Assembly: GCA_001695595.3 (NCBI GenBank)
Contig: MBPM02000003.1
Span: forward strand, 1,736,001-1,800,000
Direction of reading: 5' to 3'
DNA: 64,000 nucleotides
DNA from: Plasmopara viticola
Taxonomy: Eukaryota > Oomycota > Peronosporomycetes > Peronosporales > Peronosporaceae
Position numbers and translations under genes: made by a program. Shown here piece by piece: positions 35,983-46,798 of this stretch. How positions within the stretch are numbered: position 1 is the first letter of the stretch; each line of letters opens with the position of its first letter. A model generated the notes under the pieces. It had not been told where the DNA came from, did no database searches, and saw nothing but the letters and a program-made list of their open reading frames with translations.

Positions 35983-36957
35983 ATGGGCAGCGAAACAATT
36001 GAAATGGCTTGTAAGGATTCAAAGCATGGCCACAATGCTAGCTGTACTGACCATGACCCTCACTCAATTCAGCACCTGTTAGAGAACAATCGAAGATGGC
36101 GCGATCGGGTGCTGCAACGAGACTGTCAGTTTTTTGAGCGAACGGCAAAAGCCCAGGCGCCTCGGTACTTGTGGATTGGATGCTCCGACTCGCGTGTGCC
36201 TGCAGAGGAAGTTACTGGTCTTACTCCTGGAGAAATGTTTGTGCATCGTAACGTTGCTAATCTCGTGGTGAGCAATGATATCAACACGCTATCTGTAGTT
36301 CAATTTTCGGTTGAAAAACTAAAGGTTAAAGACATAATCGTGTGCGGTCACTATGGCTGCGGCGGTATCACCGCGGCCTTGAAAAATGCTCAGATCGGTC
36401 TGCTAGACAACTGGCTACGCAACATTCGAGACGTATGTCGCACTCACCAAGAAGAGTTGAGCCAATACACCAACAATGAAGAGCGTGAGCGGCGCCTGGT
36501 TGAATTAAATGTCCAAGAACAATGTCTGAACATTTTCAAGATCAACATGGTGCAGCGGCGCATGAGTCTGTACGGGGGCCCGCATATCCACGGCATGGTG
36601 TACGACATTCGTTCAGGAACATTAAAGGAGTTACAAGTTGACTTCCATGGTTTCATCGCCAAACACATGGGCGTGTTTAATCTACACAGTTTTCGAGACG
36701 GAAAAATTCCCTCTACCAAGCCAGAATTTCAGCGCAACATGATTTTGAACCTGGTGGAAAATCATGAAGAAGAGCCGGGCAAAGTTAGCATTCGCTACAT
36801 CTCACGGATGCTTAAAAGTGAAGTCGAGCTTTTCACAGAGGAAGAAGTAGACGCGGCTTTCAAAGCCATTCGGGAACAGTCTAAAACTCCTCAAAACTTG
36901 CTTGTCGAGGTCAATTCACTAGTTTCATATTTTGTGGACGATGACACCACAGCATGA
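35983..36957 (+). CDS. Beta-carbonic anhydrase, tandem copy 2
   Basis: Intronless, 324 aa from the ATG at 35983. Zinc motifs are canonical: IGCSDSRVPAEEV and CGHYGCGG. It aligns with copy 1 from SIQHLLENN onward through the shared C-terminal extension (VELNVQEQCLNIFKIN, later GKVSIRYISRMLKSEVELF). The first 25 residues differ (rich in His, Asp and Ser), pointing to separate start regions after duplication. No targeting signal is evident, so cytosolic location is likely. The 3' end faces the EXO84-like gene 99 bp away. Confidence 0.95.
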   Translation: MGSETIEMACKDSKHGHNASCTDHDPHSIQHLLENNRRWRDRVLQRDCQFFERTAKAQAPRYLWIGCSDSRVPAEEVTGLTPGEMFVHRNVANLVVSNDINTLSVVQFSVEKLKVKDIIVCGHYGCGGITAALKNAQIGLLDNWLRNIRDVCRTHQEELSQYTNNEERERRLVELNVQEQCLNIFKINMVQRRMSLYGGPHIHGMVYDIRSGTLKELQVDFHGFIAKHMGVFNLHSFRDGKIPSTKPEFQRNMILNLVENHEEEPGKVSIRYISRMLKSEVELFTEEEVDAAFKAIREQSKTPQNLLVEVNSLVSYFVDDDTTA

Positions 36958-37056
36958 GCTGCTTTTTAATAGCGAGGATAAATCAAAATTAACTTTAGCA
37001 ATTCGATTTGAACGGCTGAGTAGAGTTGTACCTTTTGCTTCTACTCGACACTTAAT

Positions 37057-40000
37057 TTACTCTGTAGAAGAGGTTTTTGCTGCAATGCACTGGCTTGCGT
37101 AGGCTTGAATCCATTGAGCTGGCGCGCGCACGTCCTTTTTCTCAGGATGAAGTTGTTGATACATCTCTACCATTTTAGCATCAACCTTGCTCGTTAAATC
37201 AAGGACGCACTTATTCGCTGGTGCAATATTTCGAAAAGCGTGTATTTCAGCAAGAAACTTGTTCACGCCCCCGTAGCCCAGACGTTTGCGTGTTACTCCC
37301 TCGTTATTTTTAAGTCTGTGCCACCATGGCTCATCATTGAGCATTTCGTGCAGTAATGCACAAAGAACCATGACCACAAAAGAGTCGTGCGCTCCTTCAG
37401 CCGTACCACCAGGAAGCACTTGCATTACGACAGCATCGTTGGTATTCTGTACAGCCTTATTTAGTTGATTGTTCGTATATACATCGGCGAGCTCCTTAGC
37501 CACTGCACGAGCAATTATTGAGCTGGGTGAGCCGGATAGATCAGGAAGATCCTCATCAGCAATCTCGATATCCTGCCAGCTAAACGACATTTTCATTAGT
37601 GCTTGGGCACATCGTTTCACACCGACTGCAATAAGTTTATCCCACAGACCCGAAGCCTTAATTCGCAAAAATGGTTTGATTAGTGATGTGTGTGAACTAA
37701 AAAATCGCGCAACAATCGACTTACCTGAGCTTTGACCTCTCGGTTCTGTAAAGCAATTTTGGGCAAGAACTCTTGAAGGATATTTGTAGACCGAGCCGCG
37801 CAATCATCTTGTATGTAAGCAACGTTTGTGAGTATACCAATGATTTGCTTGAGGCGCAACGATGATGATAGTTTGGGTAATTCTAAGTATTGACGCGCTT
37901 CGAAAGAGTAATGCACAAGTAGCTCGTTAGTCTCCCATACCACGACCTTGTAAATTTCTGCTAGGCTGTCACATTAAACACACCGAAAATCATTGATTTT
38001 TAACCGACAAGATTTTAAATTGCCGAATGCTTACTTTGACGTGGCACAAGAAGGATTCATCACGCGTTGTGTATCGCGAAGAAATTGTTGCACAAGCGCA
38101 TAAAACGATCGTGCGCTCTGAGTCAACACGATTTCTCGCTCCGCCTTGTTCTCAGGATCGCGTATCATCCGTGACGTCATTTCCCACCGCTCACGTTTGA
38201 TCTCTTCTCGTATTGTATTCTTAATAGCAACGCAGTAGCTTGTATAATAAGAAATGATACCTCGAGCTAAGTGCGGAGCTAAATAGTGAGCGGTAGGCAA
38301 TCCTGCCAATTCCAATTGCCGCGCACCGTAAAATACGTATCGAAGTGCACTTGATATGTACGTTGCAACACTCTTAAAGTCCGAGACGTCGATCGCTACG
38401 CAGCTCGCAGATACAGAAGCTATGTCAACAGCAGCCGCATTTCGTGATTTGAAATTACTTGCGTCGTCCGGAAATATGTGAAAGGTAATTTCATTTGCAA
38501 AGTGTTCGAGCTGGGCAGATATCCAAACGGTCAGGGAAATAAAATGGGAGCTCTTTTGTCCTTGGAAGCTGCAAAGAAGTTATATGTTAAAATCATATTG
38601 TTCGATCGAAAAATTGAAACATTCTCGCACCTGTGCTCAAAGTCCTCGTAACAAGCTAAAAGCGAGGTGAAAAAGGTTCTGGCGAAATTGATGACATAGT
38701 TCAAAGCATTTCCGTAAGATGGTACGTGCCGTAGTTGAAGCGCGATTCGGACTGAGTAATTTTGCAAGCACATCTCAGTCGCTAGTTTTGTTTCACCTAG
38801 CTGAATCAACAACTCAAGATGATTTTCTTTTTTATGCATACGCTCTGACGTCTGCAACGAAGCATTAAACTCATCGACAAGTTTCGCGACCAGCAACCGT
38901 CGAAGCTCGTCAATCTAACACGAATTAATCACTATTTGAGAAGCACTGTACGAAACACGTCCATTACATGTAATCATTACCTTAACTTGCTGCGTCTCCG
39001 AAGCAGATATAATTCCTTGCGTTTCCTTTCGCTTATACTCAAGCATGTGTTGTGTAAAGTGCTCGTAATTTCTTTCATAAAGGTACACTTCGAGATCGTA
39101 AATAAACTCATCGAGTGCCAAACTCTGCTGCCAGGCTTCTGCCTTCTTGTCTAGCGCTTTATAGTCGATGTGTTCCCTATTTTCTGAGCACACACACCAG
39201 GAAATTTAAACTTTGGTCAAAAATCGGCGTATTTGCTGCCTCATACCAGGCGGAAACTCTAACGTAACCCCTTTAAGGGTATACATGCTTCGCCGACACT
39301 CCAACACCACCGTCTTCAGCTGAGACACACTGTTCTCCATACTCTTAATCTCGTCAGCTGCGCTTATGAACGAAGTGTAATTTGCGCTAATCTCTTCTTT
39401 CAGATCTTCAATAGTATTATCCTGTCAGCCATGTACAAGTTGGTAAATACGGCCAAAAGTACCACACCAATTCTAGTAATAAAATATAGCAAACCTTTTG
39501 AGCAATGAGCTTTTTGCAGTGCGCGTCAATTTTCAACGGGGAATGTTTACGCAAGAAATCCTCTGCGTACTTTTTTGCATCAAATCGATCATTGCCCATA
39601 AGGTTCGCGATCGATGATCCTTGCATGTTTAAGAGGTTCTTAGGTTGTTTTGGTACTGCATCCTCCAAAAACTTGTACCTTCCAGGGTCCGCAACGTCAA
39701 AAATGTGCGACTTTAATGGAACAATAAGCTTTAGGTCGATGAAAGCCTGTCCGATCTCATTAATCTGCGCGATGGATATATACGGCAGTGTCTTTTTCAC
39801 AAACTCAGCGACATCTTTTGACGAAAAGGATTTGCTAATTTGGATTTGCCAGGAAAACGATTTCTGCATTTGCTCACTCAGTGCTCGTAGATCCAGATCC
39901 TTAATATCGTGGACGTTGCTGCTCTCCGTCGCTCGATCTCCTTTGCTTTCCTCGGTCGCTGTTGGACCATCCAAAGTCAATATTTCCTCTTTCTTTGTCG

Positions 40001-40414
40001 GTACAGGGCCAAGTCCTGTGCCCTTCATCCCTGAAACAGACTCTAGAGCATTTGCCCACGCATCTCGATCCTCCGTGCTCTTGGCTCTGTACTCCTTTTT
40101 CTTTTTAAATAACACCAGCGTGAATACTCGTTGCTGTGGATCATTAATTTTCTTCTGGACGGCCATGATCTCCATAGTTGCGAAAGAGTTGGCTGGCTCT
40201 TTGGCTTCTAGTGACTCAAAATACATTAAATGTGTGGGTGTGAGCACGAATTGCCGCTTGGTCCAGTAGCCTGCACGTCGCTGATGTCAAGAAAGTAACA
40301 CAACCGTTCAGATTAGACGAATCGCACACGGAAACAAAATCAAACTTCGCGCACTTTTCTTTCAAGGATTCCATCGCGGACGGAGATACGCAGTGCTTCC
40401 GGAGCGCTTACCAT
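37057..40414 (-). CDS. Exocyst EXO84-like protein with N-terminal PH and DEP domains
   Basis: Eight exons (40414-40355, 40280-39495, 39421-39247, 39183-38981, 38914-38631, 38568-38035, 37965-37725, 37656-37057) join with agreeing phases into 960 aa. Residues about 12-105 form a PH domain (GYWTKRQFVLTPTHLMYFES, ending DRDAWANALES). Residues about 145-215 resemble a DEP domain (FSWQIQISKSFSSKDVAEFV, then GRYKFLED). The next part starts FDAKKYAEDFLRKHSPL and continues NYTSFISAADEIKSMENSVS, which matches the Vps51/EXO84 helical start of exocyst subunits; the rest is helical, as in the EXO84 C-terminal region. Exocyst tethers secretory vesicles to the plasma membrane. Animal EXOC8 also has a PH domain, but the DEP is unexpected. 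The EH gene ends 119 bp upstream on the same strand. Confidence 0.78.
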
Positions 40415-40533
40415 AACGTCAAATCCGATGCGGACCGACGCTTCGCTTCAACTTCGCAATAACGTATCGTAATTGGTTGATATTTGCTTTTCTTGTTTTA
40501 GGTGATTTCTATATGTAATTAAAGTTGCCAAAG

Positions 40534-43500
40534 TCAGCAGCTAAAGTCTTCGAACGCCTCGAAACTGTTGCTATCTTTTGCTGCTTCCGATGGAATTTCG
40601 TCTGGGGAGGCTGGAGTAGTGTTAAAGTCACCAAAGTCTTCAAATACAACCTGTTCAGTGGTGTCGACAGGAAACACTTCTTCCGTCGACTTTAAATGCA
40701 ATGACGTCGCAGTCGGAGCTGAGCTGAAGTTATCGAAGCCGCCTGACCTACGGGCACCATCACTTGTGGGCGAGAACGGTGTGCTGTCGCTCGTTTTGGT
40801 CGCCGTTTGAACTGCGATCGTTCCGGCGGTTACAGTGTCAGATTTTTCAGACGCTTCAAGATTTCCAGATCCAATGTTGACATCAGCCACTGGAGAAAAC
40901 GATGGATGTCCACTTGAATTGGTCGCCATCGGTACTTCTGCTGTGCTGCCGTTCGAGACAGGAGCGGAATTGAAATTTCCAAATGCTACAAAATTAGAAC
41001 TGGAATTTTTGCCGGCTACAGGCGAGAACGGTGAGTCTACAGAACCCTCTGTCAAGTTTTCCAACGCATTCGATGAAGGGGCAAATTCTACTGACGCTGA
41101 TAAAGAGTCAAAACCACCAAAGCCATCAAAGTCGTTGATGTTTGTAGCGACGGATGAGATTGGTAAACTTTCCGAAGTCGACTCCGGAACAGAAGCCGAA
41201 ATAGAAGTTTCAGTCAAGTTAGAAGGCGGGCCGAAGTCGTCGATTCCATCAACGCTGCTTTTTGTCGGAGCCGCAGCGGAAGCAAAGGTTGGAGAAAAAA
41301 GCAGGTTTCCAGTTGTTTCTGTCAACCCGGAGGTTGTCACTACATCGTTCGTAGCAGCTGTAACATTGTCAAAAACATCTGGTCTACTACTGTCCGCTGC
41401 CAACGGAGAAAACAGCAATTTTTCGGTAGCAACACGTGTGTTCAAAAGCGTTGCAGCAGTGTCAGTGGGCATTGGTGCAGCTGCAAAGGCATCGAAGTCC
41501 ATATTTTCCACCGCGGAAGGAGTTAAGAATGGCGAGCTCTCAAATGCAGTTGTCTTTGCAGCAGTGTCAACAGAATCACAATAGTCCACCTTAAGGCTTG
41601 GATTTGCCGCAGCTGGAGAAGCCGTTGTCAAATGAAGAGAATGTTCAGAAGTACCGGCACCTCCAGGAGATTGAGCCTCATTAAAGTCACCAAAGCCACT
41701 AATGCCAAATTCGTCTGTTCCAGTCGTTGGTGGCGACAGAGGATAAGGTGAGAACGACGCTTCTGGTTGAGACAAGGGACGTACATGGGTCTCAAGTGAT
41801 GCCGGAGCCGTGCCAAAAGCGTCGAATTTAGTATTGTCATTTGCAGTAACAGAATCTGGCGACTTTGCTCGAGGCTCGCTGACATCAGTCAGTACTGACG
41901 TCGTTACGTCTGCGGCGGAGAAATCACCAAATGCATTGAAGGTATCGTCTGTATGTGCAGTTTGTGAAAAAGATGGAGTTGGCGAGATCAGTGAGTTGGA
42001 CTGAAGCTCAGCTGTCGATGATGGCGTCGCACTTACAGCCGATCGCGGTGCTGAGTCAAAGTTACCAAATGCATTGAAGCCACTGTTATCTGTTGTATTC
42101 GGAGAAAACGCAGATATGGATGGGGCAGAAGGAGTCGCCACGGGAGTCGACAGCAGGCTTGTATCATCGAGAACAAGTGGAGCAGAGATGTAGGCCTTAC
42201 TTCCACTTCTAGATGCTCCAACGAACTCGTGCGTTGACACAGGCGAAGATCCGTTGGCATTCGATGAGGGTCGTGACTCAAGTGATACTTTTTTTTGAAG
42301 TTTTGCGCTCAGTATTGCTTCTTCCAGCTCATCTTCGTGCCTAGAAATGTCGCGCTGTAATTGCTGGACCACCTCCTTTTGGTTCTCCAAAAGACTTTGC
42401 AAAGAACGTTGGAGAGCGAGCTTTACTTGGTTCTCCGCGGCATCTTCACCTGCCGCTGGAGTGATAGCCAATGAAGAGCGCATATCTTCCTTTTTCATTA
42501 CAAGAGTAATTAATTCGTGACGCAGCTCATCCAGATCTTGTAGCTTCTCCGAAATCATCTCAATAATCGATTGTTTGCGCTCTACACTGGAAAGAACATG
42601 AAAAGCTTGCTTATTCAGTTGATCAAGCTGCTCTACCAACTTTTTGTCCTCTTTGTCATTCATAAACTCTTGTTCAGGAGCAGCGGCTACAGGCCTGTGT
42701 AAGCCAAAGTGTTCGTTTCCAAAACCAGCATACGTCTCTTGCGGTGTCTGATACTCAGAAGTAAGATTGTGAGGCATTTGAATGCGCTCGTTACTAGAAA
42801 AATTGCGCAAAGAATTCTGCTTTACGGGCGGCTGAGGTGGCAGCGGTGCCATCCCCGTAAAGCTAGATATCGAGTTCACCGAGGATGCTGAGTTTGTTCG
42901 AGCTCTACTGCTTGAAACGTCAGACGCTTGAGGTGTCGGTATGCCACTAAACCCTCCCATAGGCGTGGTCGCTAAAGATTCTCCATTACTTCCTGCACGA
43001 TTGTTCATGTCTCTCCCATCGGCGACAAAAGAATTTGTTTGCGGTGTAGACGATGTCAGACTCGGCAACGGAATATCCGCGGGAGTAGAGAAGGAGTCAA
43101 AAGCTGACATACCCTGGGGCTTGAGCTGTGGTGCACTTTTTTGCTGCTTCTGAATCGAATCATCATTAAGCGAAGTAAGCGCTGACGCCTGAGAGCCAAC
43201 ACTGCCGTATCCAGGCATACTCTGAGTGGCGCCACCTGGTCCAAATGCTGCCTCACCAAGTTCCTGTGGTAGTGTCGGTGGCATGGGCAATCCACGCTTG
43301 CTCACGCAGACAATTAAGTGCATAGCCACGTAAAACTCTCGAACGTTTAGCTTGCTATCCTGCGTTACATCTGCCATAGACCAAATCTCTCGCAGCACCT
43401 AATGTTTCGTATTTTATTGTCAGGTATAGCTTTTGACAAAGTATATATCAAAAACTGATGAAAAGACGTACATTGCGATCCAATCCCGACATCTGAAATA

Positions 43501-44119
43501 GCGTCACTGCCTCAGATCCCAATATAAATCCATCCCGGTCTGTATCATATTGCTGAAACACAACATCATATTTGCTTTTCTCGTCCGCCGTAAGTGCGTA
43601 CGGCCCCGGTTGCTGCTGGTGCATAGAACTGTAATTTTGTTGAGAAGCATAACTTTGCTGTGATTGTGTTGGCTGTTGTTGCATACCGGAAGACGGTGGC
43701 ACTCCCTCCATCATTGGAAGTGGGTACGGCATCGCTGCAACTTGACTAAATCTCTGCATCGACACCTGTTCTCCTCTTTGTCCCATGCTGATAAGTCGCA
43801 TGGCCACGTAAAATTCATTACGCGATAACTCACTCCTTCGCTGAACATCCGCAATGCTCCAGACCTCACGGAGAATAGCCTTATCCAAATGTGAGCGTGC
43901 AAAAAACGTGACTGCTTGCTGTCCACTAATAGCGTTGCGGCGTTGGTCGTCTACATGGGTAAAGAGCAGATCGTAATACTGCTGCTCCTGGGGTGAGGGA
44001 GGCACCCACGCGTGAAGAAAGGTACTCATACTGCCATTTTGCATTGAATACGCATCTACATTTGCATGACTCTGCTGCTGCGGGTTATACGTGGCATAGT
44101 GTTGCTGTGAGGGGTTCAT
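40534..44119 (-). CDS. Eps15/Pan1-like endocytic scaffold with two EH domains
   Basis: Exon 1 (44119-43472) and exon 2 (43398-40534) join in phase 0 (donor GTACGT, acceptor ATTAG) to give 1,170 aa. EH domain 1 is at residues about 45-125 (YYDLLFTHVDDQRRNAISGQ, LREVWSIADVQRR). EH domain 2 spans the intron (YDVVFQQYDTDRDGF, then LREIWSMADVTQDSKLNVRE). EH domains bind NPF peptides. A coiled coil follows (about 480-590). The last 550 residues are low-complexity Ser/Thr/Pro with repeated DAFG, FGDF and FGNF peptides. These resemble the clathrin adaptor-binding motifs (FxDxF, DPF-like) of Eps15 and epsin. The predicted role is coat scaffolding at the plasma membrane. The ATG lies after the last upstream stop region and before MNPSQQHYATYN. 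Confidence 0.88.
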
Positions 44120-44265
44120 GGCAATGAGGGGGGACCTTCCACCAAGTGGCGTTATAACAAATCTAAAATGGAATGAAACATACTTCGTACTTAGGAGAGT
44201 AAATGCAACTTGAAGCAAATAAGTTGCTCAGGCACATCCTGTTGCTGATGTTTTCTATCATTTGA

Positions 44266-46604
44266 TTACTTTCTTGCTCTTTTGGTGTTAGTATCTACTC
44301 CACGACTTCTTCCCCGCTTCAAGACGGCAGAGCGAGCGATCGGAGGCGGTAGAGTAACTAACAACGACCATTTGCGGAGTTAGTAAAATGGGGAATGGCT
44401 ACCTGTTTGCAACGTACCATCGGTGAATTCAATCGCGAAAATCTGGTTCATACCAATAGCCAGCTTCTGAATGGGTGGTAGATCGGAAACCTTCGTAGGT
44501 GCGTCCATTAAAGTAATTTGTGATTCTCCTAAGCCGAGCTGGCCGAGCTGATTGCGACCCCAAGTGTACACATCGTTTGTAGTCGTAAGTGCCGCCGAGA
44601 AATCATCACCACAGCCAATTTGCTTGACATTCTTTTCAGTCCCGAATGAAGGGATAAGCACGGGCGTCACCATACAGTTATCCTCCGAAGTTTCATCACG
44701 TTTTATGCCAAGCTGGCCATATTCGTTGTCGCCCATTGCAAAAAGACGCCCGTCAGTTAAAAGCACGAGGGTATGCTGAGCACCACATGCAACAAGCTTG
44801 ACTGTGTCATTTCTAAAGGCCTGCGCACAATCCAAGCATCATGATACATACTGTGATTGAAAAGTGTCAAAGCAGACTGGCAAACCTGAACAAAACGAGG
44901 ACGTGGAACCCGAAACTGAGAGCGGAAAAACTTCGATTGGCCTGCAGTCGGAGCTGGCTTCATGTGTCCAACTTGACCTACGATTCCAAACATTTAAGGT
45001 TTCTCAAATTAGTTTTTTAGTAAATAGCAAAGCGTCTCTCAATGCAAAAAAATACCGCGATTGCCGAATCCCCACGTCCAAAGACTCTTGGTCCTAATCA
45101 AAAGGAGCAAATTTCGTTGTTACAAAGGTTGCATTGCAAGAAAAGGAGCAGCACCGTACCCTCTAACCACGGCGACAGCATGGGACCGTCCAGCGGCTAG
45201 CTGGGTTATGTCGCGACCAAGCAAAAACTCTGCAGGTTCATTGATATCTTGATCTTCGGGCTTTACATTAAAATAACTTTAAAAAAAAGACTTTGAACCA
45301 AATGTGGCTTCGTCTTACGTTGGTAAAATCGGGAGCATCGTTGTTGAGAAGCTGCGGGACCCACTGATTTTTGTAGGACGCATCGCCCAATTGCCCCTGA
45401 CTATTGGACCCCATGCTCATAAAAACACCGGGTCTGTTGGTATTGAATTGATCATCGTCACTAACATCTTTTGTGGTCATAATAATGAAGTCACCACCAC
45501 AACTTGCTGGAAGAACAAGTACCCGTAAGCACATCTCTTGGTCGATGCTAAAGGCATAGGCAAACTAACGCTATCGCAGACATACCTAAATCGACAGGCA
45601 CTTCGAGTTCTCGCAGTGCAGAAATCTTCTTCGGCACCTTTTTATTCTTGTTATCCTGATGGCCTAACTGTCCGACCTCGCCATTGCCCCACGTGTAACA
45701 ATGTCCCCCAGTTGTGATGACTAGACCAAAGTTGGAGCCAGCATGGATCTGTGAAAATCTAAAGGCAGCATGATAAGAAAAAACGATGCTGCAGATTCAT
45801 CAGCCTAATATTATCCAATCCGTACCGTCCTTCACCTCTGGATCGCTTCTCTTCCGTCATGGACTCCAACTGTGTCAAGAGACAGGCGCTACTCATTTAG
45901 CTTTTTTTTCCTCATTAGCATTTAAAATGACAGCCAGTGGTACCATGCGAAAGTGGGTTAGCTTCTCGTGCACTATGTCTTGATGCCCTAGCTGACCAGA
46001 GAGGCCTGTTCCGACCGAGTACAGGTTTGCATCATTGCAAAGCGCATACGTGCACGTCTCGCCACAGGCGATAGAGAGAACACCAATACCGTCCAGCTCG
46101 TGCACCTTGGTAGGTTTCCAAATCACCTTAGCTTCGTTGTCCGGGAGTGCCAACTGTCCAGCACATAATATAGCGTCAACACAGCAAAAATATAGTTACT
46201 TGTCGCGTTCGATAGGCGCACCTGCCCATCCTCATTGTCCCCCCACACATATACGGAGGACACTGGCGTTTTCCCTTCCTCTGTAAGCCATATACAGTCG
46301 CAAACCATTGAACGATTATTAAGCAAATTAGCACCACCACTGTCAGTATTATGCAATAGTATTGTCACACACCCAGCGCAGGTATGCGACCAGCACAGAA
46401 CTTGCAAAACCAGTCGCCTTCGGGCACTGCCGGTTTACGAGCGAAGTTGTTGCGCGGTTTGGTATTGCAACAGGTACATCCTTGAACACAGGCGGTGTGA
46501 AAAGGACGATCACACCCATCACACAGCACCAAGTACGCTTCGTCGTCGTCCTTTCCGCACACGCGGCATGCGTCAGCGCTCATAGTCATTGGTGCCATGG
46601 TCAT
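44266..46604 (-). CDS. PHD finger plus RCC1-repeat protein
   Basis: Eleven exons (46604-46373, 46280-46222, 46153-45944, 45869-45826, 45758-45586, 45506-45319, 45260-45160, 45093-45056, 44977-44886, 44820-44418, 44357-44266) give a 543-aa protein; every junction keeps phase. Residues about 12-70 form a C4HC3 PHD finger (CRVCGKDDDE, LCDGCDRPFHTACV, WFCKFC), a histone-tail reader fold. The rest is RCC1-type beta-propeller repeats, shown by repeated W-G-x-G-x-x-G-Q-L-G blocks such as VYVWGDNEDGQ, YTWGNGEVGQLG and YTWGRNQLGQLG. The tail RARK is basic and NLS-like. Both modules suggest a chromatin-associated protein. The last, 92-nt exon is inferred from splice sites alone. SPOC gene ends 194 bp upstream on the same strand. 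Confidence 0.85.
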
Positions 46605-46798
46605 GTGAAACTCCTAATTGTTGGCGCTGATTGCGTGGACCACGTCTTTTATTTGAAGTGTTGCTGCAATATTAGTCATATATTAATCGGAATACAGCTG
46701 AGATTCAATTAATGCAATGGATAAATCGGACAAGATACGCCGCGCGTCTAGCCGAACAGCGCATGACGCAACCGCGTTATGATTTTAATACGACACAA

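Noticed and set aside
40568..41584. Plus-strand open frames opposite the EH-protein tail
   Set aside because: Antisense shadows of a low-complexity Ser/Thr/Pro coding region.
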